A DNA stretch of 19,919 nucleotides, taken from positions 1 to 19,919 of the forward strand of contig CAYXGV010000016.1 of assembly GCA_964464685.1 (NCBI GenBank). Direction: 5' to 3'. The stretch comes from JABIBU01 sp964464685 (GTDB taxonomy: Bacteria > Patescibacteriota > Patescibacteriia > Magasanikbacterales > UBA922). This document shows positions 1-6,731 of the stretch, in pieces; position 1 is the stretch's first letter, and each line of letters starts with the position of its first letter. A model generated the notes under the pieces. That model did not search any database. It saw nothing but the letters and a program-made list of their open reading frames with translations, and was not told where the DNA came from. The translations under genes were made by a program, and so were the position numbers.

Positions 1-60
1 TAACTATCTATATCCCCGTCAACTCCAATCCTGTGGATAAGTGAACCAAATGGGTGAATT

Positions 61-86
61 AAAAAGAGGTCGTGAGATCTCTTTTT
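61..86 (-). terminator. Intrinsic terminator of the IS110 transposase
   Basis: An 8-bp stem (61-68 with 79-86) lies one base beyond the transposase stop codon. In the transcript sense it ends in a run of U. Position and form fit a rho-independent terminator. Confidence 0.55.
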
Positions 87-87
87 G

Positions 88-1074
88 TTATTCGTTTGTT
101 TTATCTCGATAAGGTGTATTAGTAGTCCAAACAGCATGGATAACTCTGGCCATTTTATTCATAGTAGCTACTAGAGCGACTCGGTAAGGTTTACCTTGAT
201 CTTTTTTGATTTGGAAGTAAGTTTTGAATTGGTTGTTATGAAGAACTGCGACTGAACAAGCATTGTAAAGTCTGGTTCTGAGTATTTTATTACCTCGTTT
301 GGTAATATGCCTTTGTTTGTCTATGGATGATCCTGATTGATGAACCATGGAATCAATGCCGATAAAGGCAATTAGCTGTTTTGATTTTTTGAATCTAGTT
401 ATATCTTTTATCTCCGAGATGCAAGCGACTGAAGTAAGGGGGCCGACTCCGGGAATGGTTTGGAGGAGTTTTTGTTCAGCTTTTTTGTATTGTCTTAATT
501 CTTTTTCTAATTGTTTCATTTTTTGCTCTACACAGTCACAAATATCGTTATTCACAGTGGGTAAAACCTGGCCTGTGGCCAGAGACTTACTGTCTATTGA
601 TTCCTTTCTTAACAGAAGAACATTTCTAATATTAGCTAAATAGTCTCTTTCTCTTACCAAATGTTTTAGGGTTAAGGTTTCGGCTGTTTCTTGCCAAAGA
701 TAACCCTCACCTTGAATGGTGCAGTAGCGTATTATTCTAGCATCAATTTTATCGGTTTTAGTTTTTCTAATGTTTCTTTGGGAGTACTTGTTTGTAATGA
801 GGGGATTAATCAATATTGGACTATATCCCCTTTTATTGGCTCGCATGCACAAAAGCATATGATAATGGCTAGTTGATTCAACGCCAATATTTACCTGTAT
901 GTTTTTATCAATTCTATCAGATAATGAAGTATCTTTTTTCGCTTCGATGGCACGGAAAAGAGCGTTTATTCCAGAAATAGTGTTAGGGTAGGTTTTGACT
1001 GGTTTATCATCAGCAAAACAAGCGTCGAAGGTGTTTTTGGCCATATCAACACCTATATATTGTTTGACAATCAT
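88..1074 (-). CDS. IS110-family DEDD transposase (bridge-RNA-guided recombinase type)
   Basis: 328 residues from the ATG at 1074. A longer in-frame ORF reaches 1194, but its extra 40 residues come from a polypyrimidine tract and look non-coding; the protein proper begins MIVKQYIGVD. The N-terminal RuvC-like domain shows the acidic set D10 (GVD), E66 (GVEST) and D108/D111 (TDKIDA). A coiled segment spans about 180-205. The C-terminal Transposase_20 domain begins at about 203 (LLQTIPGVGPLTS), and Ser274 in NACSVAV is a candidate for the conserved serine. Length and motif order match complete, active family members. By family knowledge the protein excises and inserts its element as a circle, guided by an RNA encoded in the element's non-coding end. 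No frameshift or stop is seen. Confidence 0.93.
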   Translation of the reverse strand: MIVKQYIGVDMAKNTFDACFADDKPVKTYPNTISGINALFRAIEAKKDTSLSDRIDKNIQVNIGVESTSHYHMLLCMRANKRGYSPILINPLITNKYSQRNIRKTKTDKIDARIIRYCTIQGEGYLWQETAETLTLKHLVRERDYLANIRNVLLLRKESIDSKSLATGQVLPTVNNDICDCVEQKMKQLEKELRQYKKAEQKLLQTIPGVGPLTSVACISEIKDITRFKKSKQLIAFIGIDSMVHQSGSSIDKQRHITKRGNKILRTRLYNACSVAVLHNNQFKTYFQIKKDQGKPYRVALVATMNKMARVIHAVWTTNTPYRDKTNE

Positions 1075-1086
1075 ATTTTTTTCGCT

Positions 1087-1115
1087 ATAATATGAGTAGA
1101 AAGGGCTCCGCCCAA
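1087..1115 (-). promoter_or_regulatory. Possible transposase promoter
   Basis: On the minus strand TTGGGC (1110-1115) is followed after 17 bases by TATTAT (1087-1092), giving a very short leader before the ATG at 1074. The -35 is weak and lies in a small GC hairpin (1107-1121). Confidence 0.3.
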
Positions 1116-1440
1116 GGCGGACTAATGAAAGAGAAGAAAAGAAAGAAAAAAGAAAGAAAAGAAGAGAAAGTGGTGAGCAATCACTGTCTCCCAAAAAGAC
1201 AAAGACAGGTTCGCTTATTATACGAGGATACTTGTTTCCGACTTAGTCGGGATAGTACCTCAACTATCTTATTCGTCTTTGTTGAGCGCTTTTACAGGAG
1301 ACCACACGTTAAGCGACGAGGTCATAAACTATGGTTGAGTATGGTTTATGCCTCAACACGGCATTCGTGGTTCCCACTTGTAAAAGCATACCATATTTGG
1401 TATGCTTTTATTATACGAACACTGGATATACGGTTCAAAA
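1100..1440 (-). ncRNA. Candidate IS110 bridge RNA region
   Basis: This is the non-coding stretch upstream of the transposase, where IS110-group elements encode their bridge RNA on the transposase strand. It is rich in hairpins: 1107-1112/1116-1121, 1173-1176/1181-1184, 1184-1189/1203-1208, 1238-1242/1246-1250, 1251-1256/1263-1268 and the long 1382-1393/1398-1409. Pairings 1323-1329/1344-1350 and 1334-1339/1352-1357 cross each other, so they are alternatives or a pseudoknot. The 5' and 3' ends and the target- and donor-binding loops could not be assigned. A 119-codon plus-strand ORF here has no protein-like character. Confidence 0.4.
1382..1409. repeat. Perfect 12-bp inverted repeat in the IS left end
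   Basis: Arms 1382-1393 and 1398-1409 are exact inverse complements with a 4-base loop. The position near the outer end of the element suits an RNA hairpin or a subterminal recognition site. Confidence 0.6.
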
Positions 1441-1487
1441 AAATAATATAACCACTCTACCCCACCCCAACCTGTGTAAAACTTTGC

Positions 1488-1516
1488 TTGACACCTTTCT
1501 TGATTAAAGGCATAAT
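1488..1516 (+). promoter_or_regulatory. Sigma-70-type promoter of the riboswitch operon
   Basis: TTGACA at 1488-1493 and CATAAT at 1511-1516 are separated by 17 bases. The predicted start near 1523 lies just ahead of the aptamer and after the IS element. Confidence 0.75.
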
Positions 1517-1540
1517 AGCCATACAATAAAATTAAAATTA

Positions 1541-1665
1541 TATAATTTACGGAAGTAGGGTTATCTAGTCACTTGACTGGATTAAAGATTCCCTCACTGT
1601 GCCGCAACGGTAAAGTCCCCTGACGTTAGGTCGGGAGAACGAGTCCGGTCTGTAATTATATTATA
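1541..1665 (+). ncRNA. Cobalamin (B12) riboswitch aptamer
   Basis: The core shows cobalamin-aptamer features in order. A small stem-loop (1565-1570/1575-1580) comes first, then GATTCCCTCACTGTGCCGCA and CAACGGTAAAGTCCCC, then the B12-box-like GAGAACGAGTCCGGTCTG near 1634-1651. The AU-rich ends (about 1541-1550 and 1652-1660) pair as a closing stem with one bulge. An intrinsic terminator follows 40-50 bases later, which suggests control by transcription termination. The downstream genes encode DUF4430/transcobalamin-like proteins and an S-component-like protein, which independently supports a B12 ligand. The subclass is not certain by eye. Confidence 0.8.
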
Positions 1666-1711
1666 ATCCCGAGCAGGAAATTATTTTGTGTTTTTAACAC
1701 AATCTTTGATT

Positions 1712-1738
1712 AACTTTCCGTCTCTGGAAAGTTTTTTT
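1712..1738 (+). terminator. Riboswitch expression-platform terminator
   Basis: The 8-bp stem 1712-1719/1726-1733 has a 6-base loop and a T-run through 1738. A separate 7-bp hairpin (1686-1692/1696-1702) precedes it and could act as a kissing-loop partner or a timer. The layout fits ligand-controlled termination. Confidence 0.75.
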
Positions 1739-1740
1739 GT

Positions 1741-1777
1741 TAAAAAGAAAGCGGTCGCCTGGTAAACCGGCGACCGC
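1741..1777 (-). terminator. Terminator of the antisense small gene
   Basis: A GC-rich 9-bp stem (1751-1759/1769-1777) is followed on the minus strand by a T-rich run (1750 down to 1741). It lies 27 bases past the stop codon of the small gene. On the plus strand no T-run follows, so it acts in the minus direction. Confidence 0.65.
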
Positions 1778-1803
1778 AATGAACGAGTTGTTGTGCCCCC
1801 CTA

Positions 1804-1983
1804 CTACATCATGGACCTCCTCCTTTTGGTTTTTGGATACGAAACTCTGGCTTGAATTGATGCATTAAATTTGGGGAACACAACTCTCCCCAAAATTAAC
1901 CAAAACAACGCCGGAATTCCTCCCAAAATTAGACCATACATGACTGGCCCCACAACCACCATTCTCAAAAAATCAGAAATCAT
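1804..1983 (-). CDS. Small single-helix membrane protein, antisense to the riboswitch leader
   Basis: A 59-residue protein from ATG at 1981-1983 to TAG at 1804-1806, with a second TAG directly after. The sequence starts MISDFLRMVVVGPVMYG. It has one long hydrophobic stretch (about residues 8-36, rich in V, L, G, I and W) and then a basic tail (KTKRRRSMM). A strong purine-rich site (AAGGGGG, 1988-1994) lies 4 bases upstream. The gene also has a consensus promoter (2012-2040) and an intrinsic terminator (1741-1777), so it is a complete transcription unit. I do not recognise the family. It lies inside the 300-base leader between the riboswitch terminator and the first operon gene, on the opposite strand, so riboswitch read-through transcripts would run antisense to it. 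Whether it takes part in B12 uptake is unknown. Confidence 0.6.
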   Translation of the reverse strand: MISDFLRMVVVGPVMYGLILGGIPALFWLILGRVVFPKFNASIQARVSYPKTKRRRSMM

Positions 1984-2011
1984 CTATCCCCCTTGAAACA
2001 ACAACGCCATA

Positions 2012-2040
2012 ATTTTAAACCATTTTACCCAATATGTCAA
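2012..2040 (-). promoter_or_regulatory. Promoter of the antisense small gene
   Basis: On the minus strand TTGACA (2035-2040) and TAAAAT (2012-2017) are separated by exactly 17 bases. The -35 box covers the ATG region of the plus-strand gene that starts at 2034. The predicted start near 2005 leaves a short leader before the ribosome site. Confidence 0.6.
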
Positions 2041-2597
2041 CTTTCACCCAAAAACATAAATATCATCTACTAGCTTTTATTATTTTAATTTTAATTACAA
2101 TTATTAGTGGATACCGCTTATTCACGACACACGACACACCTAACACGATACAAAATACATGGAATAAAATACAAGGAGAAACTAAAAAAGAACTCACACT
2201 ACCAATGGCAAATAATATTAAACTCGTAACAAAGATTGGAATCCAAACCCCAAGCGAAGATCGAGATGATGATATTAGATATAATACAACTACAACATTC
2301 ACAAATCCAATAATTTTTAAAATAAATAATGAAGAATATATAAGCGAATTTTCTTCTAGCACTACGGTTTATAAACTAATGCAAAATTTATCAGCTTCAT
2401 CGGTAAAACCTTTTATGTTTTCGGGAAAAGATTATGGCGCTGGTATGGGCTATTTTGTAACGGAAATAAACGAAATAAAAAATGATCCACAGGCAGGTAG
2501 ATATTGGATTTATTATGTAAACGGCGAGTCAGCTCAAGTGGGAATTTCAAACTATATTATTAATCAAGGAGATTTAATTGAATGGAAATATGAATAA
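2034..2597 (+). CDS. Membrane-anchored DUF4430 (Transcobalamin-C-like) protein
   Basis: 187 residues. Residues about 12-28 form one transmembrane helix (LLAFIILILITIISGY), which makes the rest extracytoplasmic. The C-terminal half is a DUF4430 beta-grasp domain, the fold of the transcobalamin beta-domain. It shows the family pattern: a TVYKLMQNL segment near 110, GMGYFVTEINE near 140, RYWIYYVNGESAQVGIS near 155-170 and a closing GDLIEWKYE. It is the first plus-strand gene after the riboswitch and terminator. No good ribosome site precedes the ATG at 2034, so the start is the best available rather than proven. It overlaps the next gene by 20 bases if that gene starts at TTG 2578. Cobalamin binding is inferred from the domain and the riboswitch. 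Confidence 0.85.
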   Translation: MSTFTQKHKYHLLAFIILILITIISGYRLFTTHDTPNTIQNTWNKIQGETKKELTLPMANNIKLVTKIGIQTPSEDRDDDIRYNTTTTFTNPIIFKINNEEYISEFSSSTTVYKLMQNLSASSVKPFMFSGKDYGAGMGYFVTEINEIKNDPQAGRYWIYYVNGESAQVGISNYIINQGDLIEWKYE

Positions 2598-5496
2598 AAC
2601 ACGAAACATGGAACATGGAACATGGAACATATTTTTTCTAGGAATTTTTATTTTGATTGGAAGTTTTGTGTTTTTGACAAATGTTAAGGCGGAAGAAAAC
2701 AGCACCACCACTCCGACAATAATAACACCTACTAGTACACCAACATCAACAATTGTGGCACAAACTCTTATTATAAGATATGAGAATGATATAATTTTAA
2801 AAAATAATTTAGAAATGCCGGACGAAATTCAATTTGAATACACTAAAAACGAAAATTATGCAAATACAGGAGTGTTTTCCACTACCAGCACAGAAAAAAC
2901 TGTTTTAGATTTAGTTTTACAAGCAGTAGCTAGTGTAGAAAATTTAGATATTTCATCCAAACAATTAATTTATTATTCAGATTGGTCCCCTCCAAGTTAT
3001 TATTTAAAATGTATAACAATTGACAACGAAGCAAGATGTGATAATTGGCAATATACAATAAATGGTCAATACCCTAATGTTGGAATGGATGCTTACGAAA
3101 TAGATGATTCTAAAAATAATCAAATTTATTTATATTTCGGTGATAGATATCAAATTACGACAGATAAAAATGATTATTTTCAAGATGAAAATTTAGTTGG
3201 TACTATTTACGAATATAATTATCAAGATGGTATTTATGTTACCTCAACTAACACTAATCAGGTTTTAGCTATAACAAAAACCGAAGGTTGGTCTGACACT
3301 GTTTTATCATCTGAGAATATTGACGAAAATGGACAGGTTAATTTAACAGTGCCAAATGAAATTGGAAATTATAATTTAGGTTTAGAAAATGTTGGTGATT
3401 GGGATAATTATTATTGGCCTAAAAAATCTTTTTCTATTTCAGAATATTTTTCAACTAATCTAATGATTAGATATCAGGATCAAATTATTTTAAACCAAGG
3501 AGTACACCTACCAACTAGCTCTACTTACACATATCATAATAAAAATGAAGAAGAAATACTAACAACTACAACTGACAAAATCACAGTCTTGGGATTATTA
3601 TCTTCTTTAGACCAAACTGAAATAAATTTTAATTTAAGTGACGTGGAATACTATGAAAGTGCTTGGGGAAATGGTTTTTATGTTAAATGTATTGATGTGG
3701 TTTTAGAAGATGAAAGTACAAAAAACGCTTGCCAAAATTGGCAATACATTGTAGATAGCATTTATCCTTCTACAGGAATGGATCAATATGAATTATCAGA
3801 AGAAGGACAAAATATCTACCTATATTTTGGTGATAGATATCAAATTACAACTGATAAAAATGAATACACCCCACTAGAACAAATCACTGCTAATTTATAT
3901 GAATTTGATTATTTAAATGGTGTATATTCTAGTTCCACTTCTGCTTTAGACCAACTTGATTTATATCAGGCTAATCCTGACTGGACTAACACAGTTTTTG
4001 TTTCTTCTACAGTAGGAGAAAATTCTCAAGTATTATTCACAGCACCAGAGACAGAAGGTAATTATAATATTGGATTTAATTCTTATGACTGGTACTGGCC
4101 ATATAATTCAATCGAAATAAAATCAAATGAAACAGGAGAAGATGGTGGAGACACAGGAGGAACTGGCAGTGGTGGTTACACTCCCCCACCAGATACTTTT
4201 ATAAATGATGCTTTTTCATTTTTAAATTTAAAAATTAAAAATGGCAATTTTTTTGACAATCCAATATACACTGACTGGGCTGCAATTGCTTATGCTTCAA
4301 ACTCAGGTAACTCCAGCCAAAAATCTAGTATAATTGATTATTTATTAGCAAACCCAATAACTGGAGATACCATAACTGATTATGAAAGACGAGCAATGGC
4401 TTTAATGGCCATGAGAAAAAGCCCTTATAATTCAACTAATATAAATTACATTCAAAAAATTGTTAATAGTTTTGATGGTACACAAATTGGAAATAATAAT
4501 TTATTTAATGATGATGTTTTTGGTCTTATCACTTTACTTAATGCTGGTTATAATTATGAAGACCAAATTATTTCAAAATCAACAGAATTCATTATTTCTA
4601 AACAAAATAATATTGATGGTGGATTTGGTGGTACTGATCTGACTGCTGCAACTATTCAAGCTTTAATGATACTAAACTCTAGTAATGCAACAATTATTAA
4701 TACTATTGACTCTGCAAAAAATTATCTAAAAACAATGCAAACTAATAATGCAGGATTCAAATCTAATTCAAACGACACAACTGAAAGTGTTTTTTCAACC
4801 AGTTGGAGTTTACAAGCTATTTATGCTTTGGGAGAAAATGAAAGTGATTGGAAAAATAATAATAATAAACCAAGTGATTATTTACAATCTGAACAAAAAA
4901 ATGATGGCGGATTGTTAACTACGAAGGAATCCGAACAATCTAGAGTGTGGGCAACTTCCTATGCTATTCCTGCTTATTTAAATAAGACTTGGGATAATAT
5001 TTTACATAATTTTGATAAACAAGCAGAAGAAGAACCAAACACCCCTCCTACCCCAAACGAAAACACTACAAACACTTCTTCAACAGAAAAAATTACCACA
5101 CCAACCAGCACACCTACTTCTACATTAGATATTATTTTAGATTTAGAAAATACTACCACAACTATTGAAACAGATTTAAACACAACAACCACTTATAAAA
5201 TAGAAAAAGAAAATGTAACTCAAAACTTTAGCTTTGACAACGAAGAAACAAAAGTACCACAAATCACAAAAAAACCTAATCTGGATAACAATATAGCAAT
5301 GGAGCAATATAACAATGATGTTAAACCTACAACTTCCACTAACAAAACAGAACTCATTAGTCAAACATTATCATCTATTTCTACTACAACTATTCCCTAC
5401 TCCAAAACTGCCAAAGGCGTCTTTGTTGGAGCCACATCTCTCACCGGGGCCCTAGGGCTTTATCTAGCTTGGCGTTTTCTACAAACTCTGATATAA
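2578..5496 (+). CDS. Large surface protein: tandem DUF4430-like modules plus alpha/alpha barrel (transcobalamin-like)
   Basis: 972 residues. A signal segment lies at about 18-38 (ending VKA). Two homologous modules follow at about 62-290 and 293-516. Each starts LIIRY/LMIRY, carries a Cys pair (145/154; 371/385) before NWQY, and shares IYLYFGDRYQITTDKN. A Gly-rich linker (517-541) leads to a helical region (541-805) with prenyltransferase/cyclase-like repeats (DWAAIAYA, GGFGGTDLTAATIQALM, STSWSLQAIYALG). A Thr/Ser/Pro stalk (820-940) and a final helix (about 950-970) anchor it. Beta-domain plus alpha/alpha barrel is the pair of folds found in animal transcobalamin and intrinsic factor, here in the reverse order and with the beta part duplicated. 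TTG at 2578 has AAGGAG 6 bases upstream; ATG at 2590 is the alternative. A cobalamin-capture role is inferred. Confidence 0.85.
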   Translation: MNGNMNKTRNMEHGTWNIFFLGIFILIGSFVFLTNVKAEENSTTTPTIITPTSTPTSTIVAQTLIIRYENDIILKNNLEMPDEIQFEYTKNENYANTGVFSTTSTEKTVLDLVLQAVASVENLDISSKQLIYYSDWSPPSYYLKCITIDNEARCDNWQYTINGQYPNVGMDAYEIDDSKNNQIYLYFGDRYQITTDKNDYFQDENLVGTIYEYNYQDGIYVTSTNTNQVLAITKTEGWSDTVLSSENIDENGQVNLTVPNEIGNYNLGLENVGDWDNYYWPKKSFSISEYFSTNLMIRYQDQIILNQGVHLPTSSTYTYHNKNEEEILTTTTDKITVLGLLSSLDQTEINFNLSDVEYYESAWGNGFYVKCIDVVLEDESTKNACQNWQYIVDSIYPSTGMDQYELSEEGQNIYLYFGDRYQITTDKNEYTPLEQITANLYEFDYLNGVYSSSTSALDQLDLYQANPDWTNTVFVSSTVGENSQVLFTAPETEGNYNIGFNSYDWYWPYNSIEIKSNETGEDGGDTGGTGSGGYTPPPDTFINDAFSFLNLKIKNGNFFDNPIYTDWAAIAYASNSGNSSQKSSIIDYLLANPITGDTITDYERRAMALMAMRKSPYNSTNINYIQKIVNSFDGTQIGNNNLFNDDVFGLITLLNAGYNYEDQIISKSTEFIISKQNNIDGGFGGTDLTAATIQALMILNSSNATIINTIDSAKNYLKTMQTNNAGFKSNSNDTTESVFSTSWSLQAIYALGENESDWKNNNNKPSDYLQSEQKNDGGLLTTKESEQSRVWATSYAIPAYLNKTWDNILHNFDKQAEEEPNTPPTPNENTTNTSSTEKITTPTSTPTSTLDIILDLENTTTTIETDLNTTTTYKIEKENVTQNFSFDNEETKVPQITKKPNLDNNIAMEQYNNDVKPTTSTNKTELISQTLSSISTTTIPYSKTAKGVFVGATSLTGALGLYLAWRFLQTLI

Positions 5497-5510
5497 TAAG
5501 CATTGATTAT

Positions 5511-5547
5511 ATCCCGCCTTTTGCAGGGATCCCGTCTAATGCGGGAC
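5511..5547. repeat. Intergenic palindromic repeat (double hairpin)
   Basis: Two adjoining small hairpins, with arms ATCCC/GGGAT (5511-5530) and TCCCG/CGGGA (5530-5546), lie between the large surface protein and the lipoprotein. The sequence has the look of dispersed GCGGGA-type repeats. No T-run follows, so it is unlikely to be a terminator. Confidence 0.4.
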
Positions 5548-5575
5548 AGATTTAATTAAAATAGATTTCACTGAT

Positions 5576-5944
5576 ATGCAAAAATTATTTTTACCTATAA
5601 TACTAGCACTAGTGCTTTTAACGGGCTGTAGTGTTATGTCGAACGACAACCCTACCTTATTTTCTGGAACTAGAAATTATGAAATGAAAATAATTAAATC
5701 AGAGGTTAATATAAATGATGTAAAATTTACAGCTAAAAAAAACTTGGTAGTCAAAGATGCTTTAGGACAATCTGGTGTAGAATACACACTTGACAGTCGA
5801 GAAAAATTAGCCAAACTAGACGGAGTAATTGCCACTGCTAGCCGAGAATGGAATGTGTATGTTGATGATATTAAGTCAGATTTGGATAGTATGGTTTGCA
5901 ATGACTGTACTGTTGAATGGAGATATGAAATGATAACTAATTAA
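5576..5944 (+). CDS. DUF4430-like lipoprotein
   Basis: 122 residues. Residues 1-18 are a lipoprotein signal: MQK, a hydrophobic stretch and the lipobox LLTGC, with Cys18 as the expected lipidated residue. The mature part of about 100 residues resembles one DUF4430 beta-grasp domain. It has a LVVKDALGQ helix segment near 61, WNVYVDDIKSD near 95, and ends CTVEWRYE, parallel to the IEWKYE end of the gene at 2034. Two Cys (CNDC) sit near 108-111. It is third in the riboswitch operon, 79 bases after the large protein. A likely role is a membrane-tethered ligand carrier between the surface protein and the membrane component, but this is inferred. Confidence 0.75.
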   Translation: MQKLFLPIILALVLLTGCSVMSNDNPTLFSGTRNYEMKIIKSEVNINDVKFTAKKNLVVKDALGQSGVEYTLDSREKLAKLDGVIATASREWNVYVDDIKSDLDSMVCNDCTVEWRYEMITN

Positions 5945-5953
5945 AAAAAACCC

Positions 5954-6069
5954 TGTCATTGCGAGGAGTTCTGATGAAATACAGAACGACGTGGCAATCC
6001 CAGAGTATCAGCAACGTAGCTAATTCAATGAGATTGCTTCGTCATGTATTCTCATTCCTCGCAATGACA
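5954..6069. repeat. Miniature palindromic element (MITE-like)
   Basis: Perfect 14-base terminal inverted repeats (TGTCATTGCGAGGA at 5954-5967, inverse at 6056-6069) flank a body with further imperfect pairing (GGCAATCC against GATTGC). No coding content. It lies between two genes of the B12 operon. Similar TGTCATTGCGAGG elements are widespread interspersed repeats in bacteria. Confidence 0.7.
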
Positions 6070-6088
6070 CAGTAAAGCAAAATATTTT

Positions 6089-6655
6089 ATGAAAAAACTC
6101 ATTATTCCAACACTATTGATCGCACTAGGTATCACCTGTCGCTTTATTCCCCATATCCCAAACTTCGCTCCAATCGGTGCAATTGCTATTTTTGGTGCGC
6201 TATATTTACCAAAACGTTGGGTGCTTATTTTGCCTATTTCAGCAATGTTTATTAGTGATATTTTTATAGGCTTTTACTCTTGGCAAATTATGGTATCAGT
6301 ATATGTTGGTTTTATATTAATGGGAGTGATAGGTTTATGGATTAGAAAAAATAAAAAATTTTCCACTTTGGTTGGCGGAACTTTACTTGGCTCTGTGTTA
6401 TTCTTCTTCATAACTAATTTTTCTGTCTGGGCCTTTGGCACAATGTATATTCACAGTTTTGCTGGATTGATACAAAGCTATTATATGGCTCTCCCCTTCT
6501 TCCGCAATTCCCTAGCTGGTGATTTGTTTTATGTTGGTGTTTTGGTTGGGAGTTTTGAAACAATTAAATATTACTTGAAAAATAGATTTAAAATAGATAC
6601 ACAAATTGAACGCCTGCCTGTCGGCAGGCAGGGCAGGCAGATGGCAGGTAAGTAG
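6089..6655 (+). CDS. S-component-like membrane protein (DUF6580 family), putative cobalamin transporter
   Basis: 188 residues with five to six hydrophobic helices. The N-terminal signature CRFIPHIPNFAPIGAIAIFG matches DUF6580 proteins, putative transporters resembling ECF S-components. Later helices include LPISAMFISDIFIGFY, MVSVYVGFILMGVIGLW and TLLGSVLFFFITNFSVW. An S-component binds the vitamin in the membrane and needs ECF ATPases and a T subunit, none of which are in this window. As last gene of the riboswitch operon, B12 is the likely substrate. Residues from about 175 on (RLPVGRQGRQMAGK) are encoded by an inserted palindromic repeat and are not part of the fold. A bidirectional terminator follows the stop codon. 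Confidence 0.75.
   Translation: MKKLIIPTLLIALGITCRFIPHIPNFAPIGAIAIFGALYLPKRWVLILPISAMFISDIFIGFYSWQIMVSVYVGFILMGVIGLWIRKNKKFSTLVGGTLLGSVLFFFITNFSVWAFGTMYIHSFAGLIQSYYMALPFFRNSLAGDLFYVGVLVGSFETIKYYLKNRFKIDTQIERLPVGRQGRQMAGK
6613..6640. repeat. CCTGCC-type palindromic repeat inside a coding region
   Basis: An 8-bp stem (CCTGCCTG with CAGGCAGG, 6613-6632) extends into a second GGCAGGCAG copy. It encodes LPVGRQGRQ at the C-terminus of the S-like protein. Related copies lie at 7041-7058 and 9436-9451. Confidence 0.7.
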
Positions 6656-6681
6656 GGATTTAACAAATTTAAACGAATAAA

Positions 6682-6713
6682 AAAATCACCCCGATAGATA
6701 TCGGGGTGATTTT
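6682..6713. terminator. Bidirectional intrinsic terminator
   Basis: A perfect 14-bp stem (6682-6695/6700-6713) with a 4-base loop, bounded by A-runs on the left and T-runs on the right. It serves both convergent genes (S-like protein on + and the coiled-coil gene on -). Confidence 0.85.
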
Positions 6714-6731
6714 AAAATATTTTTATTTTTC

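Larger units (their letters stand above)
61..1440 (-). mobile_element. IS110-family insertion sequence (ends approximate)
   Basis: The element has one transposase gene and about 370 bases of non-coding, hairpin-rich sequence upstream of it, the usual plan of IS110 elements. This family lacks long terminal inverted repeats and I could not identify the core dinucleotides, so both boundaries are estimates. The right end lies between the window start and the terminator at 61-86. The left end lies before the riboswitch promoter at 1488. The insertion is intact and sits directly upstream of the B12 operon. Confidence 0.55.

Noticed and set aside
1075..1194. N-terminal extension of the transposase
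   Set aside because: The extra 40 residues are low-complexity (S, L, F) from the polypyrimidine tract; the family start is MIVKQYIGVD at 1074.
1092..1451. Plus-strand ORF of 119 codons in the IS element
   Set aside because: It runs through a purine tract and several hairpins, has no ribosome site or recognisable domain, and lies in the non-coding end of the IS110 element.
4974..5364. Minus-strand ORFs under the Thr-rich stalk
   Set aside because: They are valine-rich shadows of ACA/ACT codons in the large surface protein gene.
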